Shown: positions 23,201 to 34,460 of the stretch, piece by piece
Numbering within the stretch: position 1 is the stretch's first letter
Layout of the letters: every line of letters starts with the position of its first letter
Assembly: GCA_005784505.1 (NCBI GenBank)
Contig: VCAZ01000021.1
Location: 3,599,308 to 3,663,307 of the forward strand
Reading direction: 5' to 3'
Origin: Bagarius yarrelli
Taxonomy: Eukaryota > Chordata > Actinopteri > Siluriformes > Sisoridae
Length of the DNA stretch: 64,000 bases
The notes under the pieces: model-generated
The model's input: the letters and a program-made list of their open reading frames with translations, nothing else
The model's database searches: none
Told to the model about the DNA's origin: nothing
Made by a program: the position numbers and the translations under genes

Positions 23201-23574
23201 ATACCATTAAAATTTTGATTTATATTTAAAAAATTTTTTTAATTCACTACTTCCTAATTAAAGAAAAGAATAATAGACCCTTTCTCATCGGAAAGATCCA
23301 TTAACTGCCGCGTGGGGGTGTGCGGCGTAAACGACCCCGTTGGCCGAGCGCATGCCTTTTGAAAAGCGCAAACATTTTAGCTCCGAGTTCAGTGTGTTAA
23401 GTCTGAATCAGCCTAATTGCCAAGTACAGTGGGCTACCAAGTGCAAGGAACTTGTCTTGATGTGGTAATATTTATTGTTACCGCAGAATAATTAGATTTT
23501 TTTCTAAGAACGTTTTCTAATAATTTGCGGAGTGTGGATGTTGGGATTCGCTTATTTAGTCAAAAGCTCATTAG

Positions 23575-23765
23575 TTAGCTCAGGTAGTGCTAAGCTAAGC
23601 AGTTAAGGCGCACAAGCTTGTCTGTTTGATTCCCAGGATTACCCAGCTGCTGCAGCTGCAGGATCCTTATACAGCGTTCTTAACCATAAACTGCTCAGCT
23701 GTAGAAATGTATTTAACGAATGACGCTCTAATTTATGGTTTTTTACTAAATGCTGTAAATCTAGT
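23575..23765 (+). repeat. tRNA-derived SINE, family A, strongly decayed
   Basis: TTAGCTCAGGTAGTGCTAAG, then GTTTGATTCCCAGGATTACC (B box and following block). The far end reads TTACTAAATGCTGTAAAT, a relic of the tail. Confidence 0.5.
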
Positions 23766-24624
23766 GGTGCTGGGGGGCATTTCTGTTGTCTTAGGGTCAT
23801 ATTTGAAGGTTAACAGATTTTTATATTATAAATACTGTTTTTTATTTAACTGCTAGAAATCAGGAGGACAGAATTAGGAGCACAAAAGAAGAAGGTTATG
23901 CAAAAGAGAAATTGTGATGCTAAGCAGCATCTGAAGATGTTCAAAACTACATGGCAAAAAAAAACAAAAAAAAAACAAAAAAACATCAGGGTGTGTCGGT
24001 TAGATGTTTATACAACGTAGCCATCCAGGATGTTTAATCTTCAGTTCTCAAACACATTCATCAAAATATCAACTGTTGGTCTTTTAGGGGGAAATTTAAT
24101 TAGGGTCCTGCCTTAAGCCAACATTTACTGTGTGTGTTTGTGTTTCCACAATGAATACACAAAGTAAATATGATTAATACTTTCAGTTTTTTTTACATAC
24201 TAGGATAAACTCATACACACCTTTACACAAATAATTTGTTATCAAGTTTATTTTCATTATGTGTATAAAAATATAAATTAGTATAAAATTAGTATAAACT
24301 AGTTACTTATTTATAATAAATCAACAGTTGGACAAAGGTAACAGCGCCTTTACCAGTTAGTGTCAAAGACACGCGGCCATGGCTGAGCTGCATTCTTGGA
24401 AGATTTACATAGACAATTGTACTCTGATTACAATTAGAAAGTCGAATCGGAATGAGAACGCTTTATGTAAACACTTCAATCGGGATAAAAATGCCCAATC
24501 ACATTCAAATTGCCATCGGGCTAAGGGTGGTAGGACAAACCATTTCAAAACCAGATCGAAGAAAAAAAATCCTCCTTGTAAACAATTCATTCCAATTACT
24601 TTAAATGCACTTTCTTCCACATTT
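23766..24624. other. Intron 1, A-rich runs only
   Basis: Imperfect A-runs at 23957-23982. No gene seen. Confidence 0.4.
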
Positions 24625-24711
24625 CATTTCCGGCATTTAGCAGACGCCCTTATCCAGAGTGACTTACAGTTTTTCCCCTTATTTATACAACTGAACAATT
24701 GGGGCTTATAG
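24625..24711 (-). repeat. tRNA-derived SINE, family A, 3' part
   Basis: Plus-strand CGGCATTTAGCAGACGCCCT, then TATCCAGAGTGACTTACAG, the inverse of the SINE tail. Confidence 0.75.
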
Positions 24712-25340
24712 TCATACAAAAATATACTTTCCATTCAAGGTCGCTAACAAATGTCCTTAGCATAATCGCACCAGTCCTTATTACAGAACGTCACTCACAA
24801 TCCTCTGCTCTTTAGAGGACAGAGGGGCAGATAAAAGCAGACTTTTCATAAAGGATTTCAGCAACAACGCATACTCACGCACTCATATGCATAAGAGCAG
24901 GGGCCACCAGACTCACTCCTACAGGGCCAGTGTCCTGCAGAGATTGACAACCCAGAGAATCCGACACAACGCCGCCTGTAAGTTGTAAGTAAACCTAGCA
25001 AGACCTTGATTAGTTGGTTTAGGTGTGTTTGATCAGGGTTGAGCTAAACTCTGCAGGGCTTCCGGGATGATCTCAGTCAGAATGACCCAAAAATAAGTGT
25101 GCATGTGAACTGGGCTACTGAATGTAAACCGATACACTGTAAACGAGCATGGGTATGAGGAAAAGCTTTAATACTGAAGCCTTAGAAAATATAGGAAGGA
25201 ATTTTGTTGGACTAAAGTTTACAGAATCTTTAATTAAAAATGAAAAAGTAGGGCTCAATTCCCAGAATGAAAGAAAATCCTGATTAGAAGAACTTTTTTT
25301 TAACCATATGGGGAAGAAAGCATCCAAGATTCTGATCTGG
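24712..25340. other. Intron 1, nothing recognised
   Basis: No exon or clear repeat. CTCCTACAGGGCCAGTGTCC and GAGCTAAACTCTGCAGGGCT look like pieces of a dispersed fish repeat but are too short to name. Confidence 0.35.
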
Positions 25341-25359
25341 AGTGTGTGAGAGAGAGAAA

Positions 25360-25395
<36 letters not shown>

Positions 25396-26560
25396 TTGAG
25401 CCAAAAGAGCAGCACCTTTCTGGCACCAAGTCTATCTCTGCATCTCAGTAGGAGTAAAGAGAGAGACAAAAAGAGCAGAGAGAGAGAGAAAATGAGAGTG
25501 AGAGAGAAAGATCAAGAGAGAGTGAGGGAGGGAGAGAGAAAGAATAGACGGAAAGAGGACAAACTGTGATAGACGGAGTGAAAAAAGTGCAAGAGACAGA
25601 AAGTGAAGGCATACAGAGTAAGAGAGAGAAAGAATAAGAAAGAAAAAGAAAGTAAAGTGCAGTGCAATGAAATGGATAGATGGGGCCAGTCTTAAATCAC
25701 ATGGAATGCGAGGGTTGAGATAAAATTCTTCACTGAGGTAAGGATCGGGTCTCACACACACACACACACACACAGAGAGCGAGCAGTAACCCAGTGGAGA
25801 TCTGAGAGGAGAAAGAAAGAAAAAAAGCGCATGCACTTATCTTCCACTGCCCACAAACACTTAGCGCAGCTGCAATTCCAACCCCGGCATACGTAAGTGG
25901 ATTGCACTGATGAAGGGAGAGGAAGAAAAGTTGAGAACGAAGGACAAAAAAAATACTCCTACGTATAATCACATGACGACTAACATGTAAATGAGTTTTC
26001 CACATACAGAGAGAGATAAAGCGGATCACAGGAGCGGGATACAGGAAGTAGAAGGTTTAGGTAGAAGGTGCACATTAGAAGTGACAAGGTATAAGGTGCG
26101 GGGTTAGACGGTGCACAGTAGACGTGGTGGGGGAGCCTTGGGTAGAAGGCGCAGGGTAGAAATGGCAGTGTAGAAGGGAAATGTTATTCTGCAGGAGTGT
26201 TTTTATTTACATGGCACTGAAATAAGGACGTGTGCAAACATTTACTACAAGAAATACCAATTTCTCATGAGAGAGAGCGCAAGATAGTGAGAGTGTAATA
26301 CAGAATTGGAAGACATAAATTGTTGCAAATTCTGTAGATCTACATACAGTGACAAAGAAAGAAAGTGAGAAAGCACACGTGGTTTCTGGTTGAAAAAAAA
26401 AATAGATAGACAGAGACAGGCAGAGAGACAGGATAGACAGATTAGGATTAAAAAAAATAGATGGGGAGAGAGTGAATTATGGATAGGCAGACAGAGAAGA
26501 TAAAGATAAAGAGAAAAGAGAGAGAAAGAGACAGACATAATAGCTGGGTGATGAAAGGGC
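25341..26560. repeat. 1.2 kb purine-rich domain with GA microsatellites
   Basis: The plus strand is dominated by GAGA, GAAA and GACAGA. Purest tracts are at 25356-25391 and around 25470-25670. A (CA)n lies at 25755-25773. A degenerate tandem of GTAGAAGGTGCA-like units runs from 26048 to 26180. The several long open frames here, rich in Ser/Leu or Arg/Glu, are composition artefacts. Confidence 0.85.
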
Positions 26561-26569
26561 ACTCCTCAG

Positions 26570-26636
26570 ACTGGTACAGACAGACAGACTGCTGGGAGAT
26601 GAAAACATCTATCTATCATCAGGAGGGTTGAACAAT

Positions 26637-26688
<52 letters not shown>

Positions 26689-26720
26689 CAGGCAGACGGA
26701 TGATGAAAAGCCCCCCCCCC
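26570..26720. repeat. (TAGA)n microsatellite and flanks
   Basis: About 13 TAGA units at 26637-26689, preceded by ACAGACAGACAGAC and an inverse ATCTATCTATC patch, and followed by a C-run at 26711-26720. Confidence 0.95.
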
Positions 26721-27267
26721 TTAGACCGGTTGAATGAATTGGAATGATAAAGCCTCAGATCTGATATTTCCCCACAGTACAGACTGAAGTGAGATCAGTG
26801 CTTAGCATGAAGACATCAGCATCGACTCTTTCAGGGTTTTCTCCTGAACTTTACCAAGCATTAAATTAATCAAACTACTAATTAATTCAGATGTGACCCA
26901 GCCAGTTGGGCTTAGAGAAATTCCCAGGCCACTTCGAGCTTCGTTACAACCCTAGGGCTGGAATATTTCTGGGAATTCGATCAAAGTGCATGCAAAATGA
27001 ATAAACTCAGGAAGAGGTTAGGCGACCGTATAAGGGTGCGACTGCAGTTGCAGGCTTGTGTTTAGCAGCAGTTCTAAGGAAAGAAAAGCCGGTGCATAAA
27101 TAAGCAGTAAGCCTCCTTTAAATCCCACTTCAGCCAGAAATGCCATCTGAATACAATTTACTGCTAACGCCACACAAGCTGCTGCTTTCACCCCCCTCTC
27201 ACTGTAATGCGTTTTGTGCAGCTGCTGCAATTAGCCAACTATCATCTGCTACCAGCTTTCTTTAATG

Positions 27268-27330
27268 AGGTACCTATAGTGTTGGACTGCTTATCATAAG
27301 GTTATGAATTCAATCCCCAGGACTACCATT
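27268..27330 (+). repeat. SINE family A head fragment
   Basis: AGTGTTGGACTGCTTATCAT followed by the B-box-like ATGAATTCAATCCCC. It stops where the inverse copy starts. Confidence 0.5.
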
Positions 27331-27339
27331 TACTTTTCC

Positions 27340-27510
27340 TGGGATTTTGGCAGACACCTTATCCAGATTGACCTAAATTTATCCCATTTTTTTCCATCTA
27401 AGCAGATGAGGGTCAGGGTCCCAGCCATGGTATTTTGGTAGATGAAGGGAATTGAACCTATAAACCTCCAATCAGCAGTCTAACACCTTTTTTACTAAGC
27501 TACCATTTCC
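27340..27510 (-). repeat. tRNA-derived SINE, family A
   Basis: Plus-strand TTTTGGCAGACACCTTATCC through GAACCTATAAACCTCCAATC to TTACTAAGCTACCATTTCC, a complete inverse copy with a decayed body. Confidence 0.7.
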
Positions 27511-27599
27511 ATATCTGCTGCCAAGCCACCACTGCTGGCCCTGTTTGAGCTGACTGGAGCATGTAGGAGTTCAGTCTGCTTAAACGAGATTGTCATGTT

Positions 27600-27740
27600 G
27601 GAACAGTGTGAGAAATTGAAATTCTGCATCTGAGCTCCATGAAAACATGCATTGTTAGGGTTGGCGTGGAAGAACTCAAGTGTCCTGAGCCCTGACTTCA
27701 GCATCACTGAACACTCCTGGTACTGTACTGCTTTTCCACT
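27600..27740 (+). repeat. Possible Tc1/mariner-like coding fragment
   Basis: The frame VLSPDFSITEHSW resembles the SPDLNPIEHLW motif preceding the last catalytic residue in many Tc1/mariner transposases. The DNA resembles a dispersed fish repeat with GTGGAAGAACT and AGAGCCCTGAC-like text. Too short to place firmly. Confidence 0.4.
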
Positions 27741-28019
27741 GGGCCACAAGGCTGGCACTTATTCCGAAGCAGTTTGGGTAACATTACCAACATGTTTGTT
27801 ATCTCGGTTTAAATTCCTATATCACTTTCAATGTTCTTAGCAAACGGGTTAGACTCTGCAGCCGCCATTTCCCAACTTCTCATACATGCGTTCATTGTCC
27901 TTACACTACTTTTTAGATAGATGCGGATTTTCCTTATCAACCTGATGGCAACCTGTGCGTTGCTCTCTCTTCTAAATGGTCATGTTTAATTATCTTTCAT
28001 TGCTACATTATCAGCTTTT

Positions 28020-28215
28020 AAAAAAAGGGCACCTCTCAAACTGCGCTCTGTGGGGAAAGCTCCAAACACTTACCTCACCGTTTCCCACCTGAGACCAGCG
28101 AGGTTTTGGGGTCGGTCTGGAGCCAAAACGAGATTTTATTGGTGGAAAATGCAGCCCGATTTCTAATTGGACACCAGCTCCGGCCCTGGTGGAAAAGTGG
28201 TATCGGACCACAACT
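28020..28215. repeat. Dispersed repeat, copy 2 of 2
   Basis: Counterpart of 19465-19630: CAAACTGCGCTCTGTGGGGA, TTTCTAATTGGACACCAGC, GGCCCTGGTGGAAAAGTGG. Confidence 0.6.
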
Positions 28216-29128
28216 GGAATCAGACTGGTAAAAATGGTCAGTCGAGACACTCGAGTGTTTGCGAACTTCTAGTGAACTTTTGCGGATGTAATGACATTGC
28301 AAGGACCTCCAGATAAATCAGCGGTTTCCAATAAGGCGAACTGAAATCGTGAGGTAGTGTAGATAATGAAAGATAAGCTTAAATGGCATGACCGGCGAAT
28401 AACCTCTGTTCTGGACTGAAAGTGCTTCACATTAACGCATGTAAGTGCAGGTAATGACATAAATCAAAGAGCCGATACTACAATGCACATACGACATTAA
28501 AGCCAAACACAGTGCTGCCCGCTGATACAGGAGACTGGAGGTTACTCCATGCTGAACGCCCACACTCAGATCAGGTTTCCGTGTGATAGTTCCGTGTGGA
28601 CAGAAAGAAGTAAGCAGCGGACGCAAGGGAAAGAGTAAAAGAGACAGAGAGAGAAAAGAAAATAAAATTTAAAAAAAGGCAGAAAGTGTAGGTGAGAGAC
28701 AGACAGACAGATAAACAGAGTCAAGAACAAAGATGGAGCGAAAGAAAGGGCAAGACAAAAAGGGAGACAGAAAGAGAGCGAGAAACAGAAAGAGACATAC
28801 AAAGAGATTAAGAGAGAGAGGGGGGGGGAGAGTTCTATGTTTGCATGCCAGTGAGATAGAAGCTGAGTGTGAGCCAGGTGACGCCCACATGTATGGCAGT
28901 CGGTGCCCCTGGCACACTCCGATTCGGAGGAGGTGGCCGATTTGAGCGGAAGGAAGGAGAAAGCAAGCAGATGGAAGGAGTCCAGTTGGACGACTGGGAT
29001 TAAAACCCTGCAAACACTTGGCATGATAAAATTTGCAGGTTCAGGCCCTAGTATTTACTACAGCCAGATTAGCCATCATAAAATAAGGGATTTATTGTAA
29101 ATCTGGCAAAAATTTTTTTTTTTTAAAT
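28216..29128. other. Intron 1, GA-rich part at 28620-28830
   Basis: Purine-rich GAGAGA/AAAGAGA sequence on the plus strand at 28620-28830 with a G-run at 28820-28828. No exon or named repeat. Confidence 0.5.
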
Positions 29129-30290
29129 GATCAGATACTCCACCCTGTAGATGGGAAATGATCAACTACTCCATTCGGTAGATGGAAATTGATCAGATAC
29201 TCCATTCGGTAGTATGGAAATTGATCAGATCAGATACCCATCCTGTAGTTGGGAAATGATCAGAATGATCAGATACTCCACCCTGTAGATGGGAAATGAT
29301 CAGATACTCCATCCTGTAGATGGGAAATGATCAGATACTCCATCTGTAGATGGGAAATGATCAGATACTCCATCCTGTAGATGGGAAATGATCAGATACT
29401 CCATCCTGTAGATGGGAAATGATCAGATAATCATCCTGTAGATGGGAAATGATCAGATCATCATTCCCTGTAGATGGGAAATGATCAGATAAATGATCTC
29501 CATCTAGATGGCTGTAGATGATCAGGAAATGATCAGATACTCCATCCAGATCCTGTAGATGGGAAATGATCAGATACTCCATCCTGTAGATGGAAACATT
29601 CAGATACTCATTCGGAAAATGATCAGATACTCCATCCTCCATCCTGTAGATGGGAAAACACTGATGAATGATCAGATACTCCATGGGAATGATCTGTAGA
29701 TGGGAAATGATCAGATACTCCATCCTGTAGATGGGATGGAATGATCAGATACAGATATGGAAAATGACCTACTCCATTCGGTGAAATTGCTCAGTACTCC
29801 ATTCGATGGGAAATGATCAGATACTCCAGCTGTAGAGCAGATACTCCATGGATGAAATGATCAGATACTCCACCCTGTAGATGGGAAATGATCTCATCCG
29901 TAGATGGGAAATGATCTCCATCCTGTAGACCTGGAAATGATCAGATACTCCATCCTGTGAATGGGAAATGATCAGATACTCAATCCGTAGATAGGAATGA
30001 TCAGATACTCCATCCTGTACATGGGAAATGATCAGATACTCCACCCTGTAGATGGGAAATGATCAGATACTCCATCCTGTAGATGGGAAATGATCAGATA
30101 CTCCATCCTGTAGATGGGAAATGATCAGATACTCCATCCTGTAGATGGGAAATGATCAGGTACTCCATCCTGTAGATGGGAAATGATCAGGTACTCCATC
30201 CTGTAGATATGGGAAATGATGCTCAGGACTCATCTGTAGATGGGAAATGATCAGATACTTCCATCCTGTAGATAAATGATCAGATATTCC
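29129..30290. repeat. Minisatellite with a 31-bp unit, about 37 copies
   Basis: The unit is GATCAGATACTCCATCCT followed by GTAGATGGGAAAT. Outer copies, especially 30010-30190, are nearly perfect. The interior (about 29440-30000) has truncated, duplicated and fused units. Each unit holds a TGATCA palindrome. Variants such as ATTCGGTAGATGG cluster near 29160-29220 and 29770-29800. Short minus-strand open frames across it repeat EYLIISHLQ and GVSDHF, which only reflects the tandem array. Confidence 0.95.
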
Positions 30291-31160
30291 AATGAAATGA
30301 TTACTGAAAATGGCGGCTTTTGTGCTTAAATCCCGGCACATCTGTTTGTTTAAAAAATGCATGGCCTTGGGGGAACCAGATCTCCGTTAGCGGGTGTCTA
30401 TAAACGAGCGTGTGGTTTTGCCTGAGTGCAACCGCTAGTTAGGGTAACTTGGGATTTTAAACGTCACTCCTGCCAACTCACCTGGGGGCAACATTTACAC
30501 ACCCAGATTCAATATTCCTCTCTGTGGGGCAGCACCTGGCTGACACACACTGTATCTGTGTGCTGCGGGAGCTCACAGAACACACACAAGCCTACAATAA
30601 CACAGGGTAAGACAGCCGAAACCTGCTGCCTACGGGCCAATAATTACTATTTTGTTCCCCAACTCGCTTTCTTCTTTCTCTGACACTCTCTAAACACACC
30701 CTGTGTGTGTGCGCATGTATGTGTGTGTTATTTTCGACTGCCCCAACCCAATCCTTTAGAAACTTTACTGATTTCTTTATTTGTCTGTTACATTATAAAA
30801 TAATAATCTGATGTGAATCGTTTCCAGATGTCAGGCACACAAATCTGGACCAGGGTCTGTTACAGCAGACAGTGTTTGTATCAGTTACAAAGTTTCATGT
30901 GCATGAGTGTCCAAATGGATGGACGAAATGGGTAAAAAACAAACAAGATCTAATGCTGTATAATCCCAGCCTTGTGCATCCAGAAGAGCACAGATAGACG
31001 GTTGCTAGGGAAACTGAAACACAATAATATAATATAAACAAGGCAATACAGTTTCATTGGTTTTGGCACATGCTAGCTCAGTGGATCAAAGTATTTTCTC
31101 TTCCCTCTTATCAATCATATAGTCTCGTGAGAAACTTCTCAACTCTCTTTAACTCCACAT
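30291..31160. other. Intron 1, nothing recognised
   Basis: Mixed sequence with a TG patch near 30700-30728. No exon recognised. Confidence 0.4.
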
Positions 31161-31169
31161 CGCGATAAT

Positions 31170-31260
31170 GTGACACACAAAATCCCATACTTCCTTACTA
31201 TGTAGTATGCAAAAACGAGTATGTGGATTAAAATAAGCAAATAGCTACGAGCCTCCCATT
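31170..31260. repeat. Dispersed repeat with ACTATGTAGTATGC core
   Basis: CCCATACTTCCTTACTATGT and AGTATGCAAAAACGAGTATG resemble the common fish MITE text built on TAGTATGC. A weaker relative lies near 22160-22200 (GGAATCGCATACTATATAAC). Confidence 0.4.
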
Positions 31261-31339
31261 GGATAATTATGTTTCAGCTGGCAACAAGGTATTTAACCCG
31301 AACTGATGCACTGAGTAGCTTCTTATTTCTTAAACAACC

Positions 31340-31535
31340 ATGTCGGTAGACACATCCTGTGGCCGTGGAAAAGATCCGTTTCAGAAGGTTCAAATTATTG
31401 GTATGCATCAAGCAAAGAAAACATCTAAGGAGATTGCTGAAACTACTAAAATTGCGTTACAAACTGTCCAACGCATGATTAAAAACTGAAAGGATAGTGG
31501 AGAACCATCATCTTCCAGAAAGAAATGTGGTGGGG
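31340..31535 (+). pseudogene. Tc1 transposase N-terminal fragment (second Tc1 family)
   Basis: The frame from ATG 31340 gives MSVDTSCGRGKDPFQKVQII, then HQAKKTSKEIAETTKIALQT, VQRMIKN, a TGA stop, and KDSGEPSSSRKKCG. This is the first helix-turn-helix of a Tc1-like transposase. The fragment stops at an A-run (31537-31557). Only about 65 codons survive, with an in-frame stop after the recognition helix. Confidence 0.8.
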
Positions 31536-31644
31536 AAAAAAAAAAAAAAAAAAAAAGTTGAATGATTGTGATTGCCGGTCATTTAAACGTTTAGTGAAAT
31601 CAAATTTACTTACAGCTTTTCTTTTTGGGTGATTTGCTTTTATT

Positions 31645-31780
31645 AAAGTGATAGGACAGAGATGGAGGGAGAAAGGGGTGGGACCGGAAAAGACAGGAGC
31701 TGGAATGGAGCCCGGGTCGCCGGAGCGCAGCGGCGCATGTGGGTGTCGATGCCTTAACTCACTACACTACGGCACTGGTA
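31645..31780 (-). repeat. Probable tRNA-like SINE, third type
   Basis: On the minus strand GTAGTGTAGTGAGTTAAGGC (A-box-like) precedes GCGACCCGGGCTCCATTCC (B-box-like) and a CTCCCTCCATCTCTGTCC tail. The degree of decay leaves the family uncertain. Confidence 0.45.
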
Positions 31781-32638
31781 TCACAGCTATGTTTACAACT
31801 AAGCTCATGAAACAAGTGTATCGTGTTGCTTTTCCATTTAGTTTTAACTAAACACATTTTATTACTATTATCATAATTGTATCATTAATTTTAATAGAAT
31901 CTGGAAGCCACAATTATTCTTTAAAAAAAAAAAAAAACCCTAAATCAATATTTTTTAGATAAGCAACATAAGCTACTGTTTTGAACTATAAAGTAAATGA
32001 CGAAATGTTGATTAAAAATCTTTTTTAAGGATTTTTTTTTTTTATTTATTTTTTGTTTGTTTTTTTTATTTTTTATTTAATTTTATTATGCATGAATTTA
32101 AAAATAAATGGAAAGACATTTGGCTACAAAAGAAAAAGTCTATAAAATGACAGCACAGTGAGTTCGAAGTTTTTTCTGAATTTTCATATGTTAAAACAAT
32201 AAATAATGCGTCAGGTTGTGTCAATCAAGTTTAAACTGTGCTGCACTGGGTTCTTATTTATTTATTTATTTATTTATTTTTTCGCATTTGTAGCAAGCAT
32301 TTTAAGAGATGTTTTAACAGTTCAGGGCCACCGTAAAAACCAAAACCCAGAATAGCGAACCACTGCTGTAGCCTTTTGTACGATGGCAGACCTTTCCGAT
32401 GCCGCTGTTTGGGAGTTTGTGTGTGTGTGTTTTATTTATGTGTCCAGGTGTGTGTGTGTGTTTTTACATCTGAGTGTGCTATCCGAGACAAAAGCTGTAT
32501 GAGTTTTACAGCATGAGTAAAGGAAGTGTGCGACAGACTGCATACACAGACACACCCACACTAGACAATCCTGACGCACTCCAGATCTTCTCAGACTGTG
32601 CAGGTTCTAGTACACACTAACAAGTGTTGCCACCTTTC

Positions 32639-32640
<2 letters not shown>
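31781..32640. other. Intron 1, A/T-run rich
   Basis: T-runs with ATTTT slippage at 32030-32090 and TTTATTTATTT at 32257-32280. No gene seen. Confidence 0.5.
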
Positions 32641-32671
<31 letters not shown>

Positions 32672-33053
32672 CAGGTGGCTTTTTCACTACACACACACAC
32701 ACAAACAATGGATGACAAAAGTTATGCAGAGAGACAGGGGAAGAGAAAGAGGGAGGGAGAGAGAGAGAGACAAAGACAGAGAAAGACGACAAGACAGTAC
32801 CCCAGAAAACGTGTGAATAAGACATTCGAAGAGTGTGTGGCAGAGTGTGTGTGATGCGTGTTGTTTTTCTGTATATGCGTCACTCTAACGAGAGCAAAAG
32901 ACATTCCTAGCTTGCGCTGGCACAACGCCATGACAAGATTATGCTACATTAAAGACAGCATACAAATCTGCATTAAAGCAACAGAAACATGAACAACAAG
33001 TCAGAAAGAGAAATAATGAAAAGAAAAGAAAGTGTGAGACAGCGAGAGAGAGG

Positions 33054-33087
<34 letters not shown>

Positions 33088-33090
33088 ATG
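32641..33090. repeat. TG, GA and CA microsatellite cluster
   Basis: (TG)14 at 32643-32671, a CA patch at 32689-32703, a GA-rich part at 32720-32800 and (GA)n at 33043-33086. Open frames across it are low-complexity. Confidence 0.9.
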
Positions 33091-33449
33091 AACAGAGTTT
33101 ATTCATTAAATTAATGTAAGTGGACACTAAATTGATGCAAGTCCAGACACCCGTTGATCACCTGTTGACCTGGCCTAAACATAATACACACATTTTTATT
33201 ATTCAAATCCGTTAAAGGATTATCAGGCTGCAATAGTCAGGTCTACTGGAACCGGGAAACACCACCAATAACACAATGTATTTGTTTATCGCCAGTCGAA
33301 TTGCATCTACACTTACATAAGTCTGTTCTTTGTTATTCCGAGCTCACCGTCGCCACCATCACTTGGAGACAATAAGGCAGTTTCTCTTGTCTTCCAAGCG
33401 GCCTTCTTTGTCTTCTTTGCTGCAGCACGGGTAACCTACTGTTTTATCT

Positions 33450-33712
33450 GGTCAGAGAAGAAATGGCCCCCCGACTGAGCCAGGTTCTCCCAAGGTTTTT
33501 TTCTCCATTTTGTCACCGATGGAGTTTTGGTTCCTTGCCGCTGTCGCCTCTGGCTTGCTTAGTTGGGGGCTCTAAATTTATGGATATCAATCAAATGGAC
33601 TGTTCTATTGAATGTTTAATATTGTTGTTTCTGAGGTATTTCTGTAAAGCTGCGTTGAAACAATCGTGATTGTTAAAAGCGCTATATAAATAAGTGACTT
33701 GACTTGATCATG
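33450..33712 (+). mobile_element. L2-like LINE 3' tail
   Basis: AGCCAGGTTCTCCCAAGG, TTGGTTCCTTGCCGCTGTCG, AAGCTGCGTTGAAACAATCG, AAAGCGCTATATAAATAAG and the terminal tandem GACTTGACTTGA. It is a clear relative of 16563-17011, lacking coding sequence. Confidence 0.75.
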
Positions 33713-34380
33713 CCCGTGCCTAGCCCTCTGACAGGTCTGTAGGGTCACGATAGCGCATACACAAAAGTGCAACTCTGCTGCTGATGGAGATCACTGAAAT
33801 CAGAGAGACTAAAATCCAAGAGAGTGGTACAACATTTAAAAGTTATAAATGGTCAATTGATCACAAAGGAAGGAAATCTGTTATCTAATGGACTAAACTG
33901 GAAGAGAAGGATTTACAGATTCAGTCTCAAACAGCAGCTAACACTAACATACTCATACTCACCAAAACAAGCCGATCTGACTACCCAAAATACCTCTAAT
34001 CACCAGCCAACTCCAGCCAATGACTCCAGCAGCCCACTCCACCAGTCAACCAGGTATCAACCTCACCATCCACCCAGTCAGACGGCTCACTGACCAACCA
34101 GTTTAGCAGCCATCCACAACACCTAAAGATGGCAGTTCTTAGAGGCTGTTTCCCCACACACAGTTTTGGATAATTTTGGTATCCCACCACAGACAGCACA
34201 TTAAAATTACTGTAAAACACCACAATTTACGATTCCCCCGCAGAGTCTCCTTAGTACAAGAATGATTTCTTTCATAATCTTCACACAGAAATCTGCTATT
34301 TCCTGCTGTGTTGAGACTTAAATTCCAGGACGCATTTGGAAAATGAAACTCATAGAAAAAAAATAAAAAAAATAAAAAAT
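33713..34380. other. Intron 1, CCAACCA-rich patch, nothing named
   Basis: 33980-34120 is rich in CCAGCCA/CCAACCA/CACCA, a cryptic simple sequence. The open frame there is not protein-like. Confidence 0.4.
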
Positions 34381-34384
34381 AATT

Positions 34385-34388
<4 letters not shown>

Positions 34389-34422
<34 letters not shown>

Positions 34423-34427
34423 TACAC

Positions 34428-34459
<32 letters not shown>

Positions 34460-34460
34460 T
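34389..34460. repeat. (TA)n-(CATA)n-(CA)n compound microsatellite
   Basis: TA units at 34389-34424, then CATA and CA units to 34459. Confidence 0.95.

Noticed and set aside
25115..25836. Ser/Leu-rich open frames on the minus strand
   Set aside because: Translations of GA/CT tracts; no codon-like structure.
29129..30290. CRISPR-like array
   Set aside because: Units are contiguous with no spacers, and the context is a vertebrate intron; this is a minisatellite.
29361..30362. Repeated minus-strand open frames (GVSDHF, EYLIISHL) as a repeat protein
   Set aside because: The 31-base unit is not a multiple of three and brings a TGA once per 31 codons; open stretches come from indels in the array.
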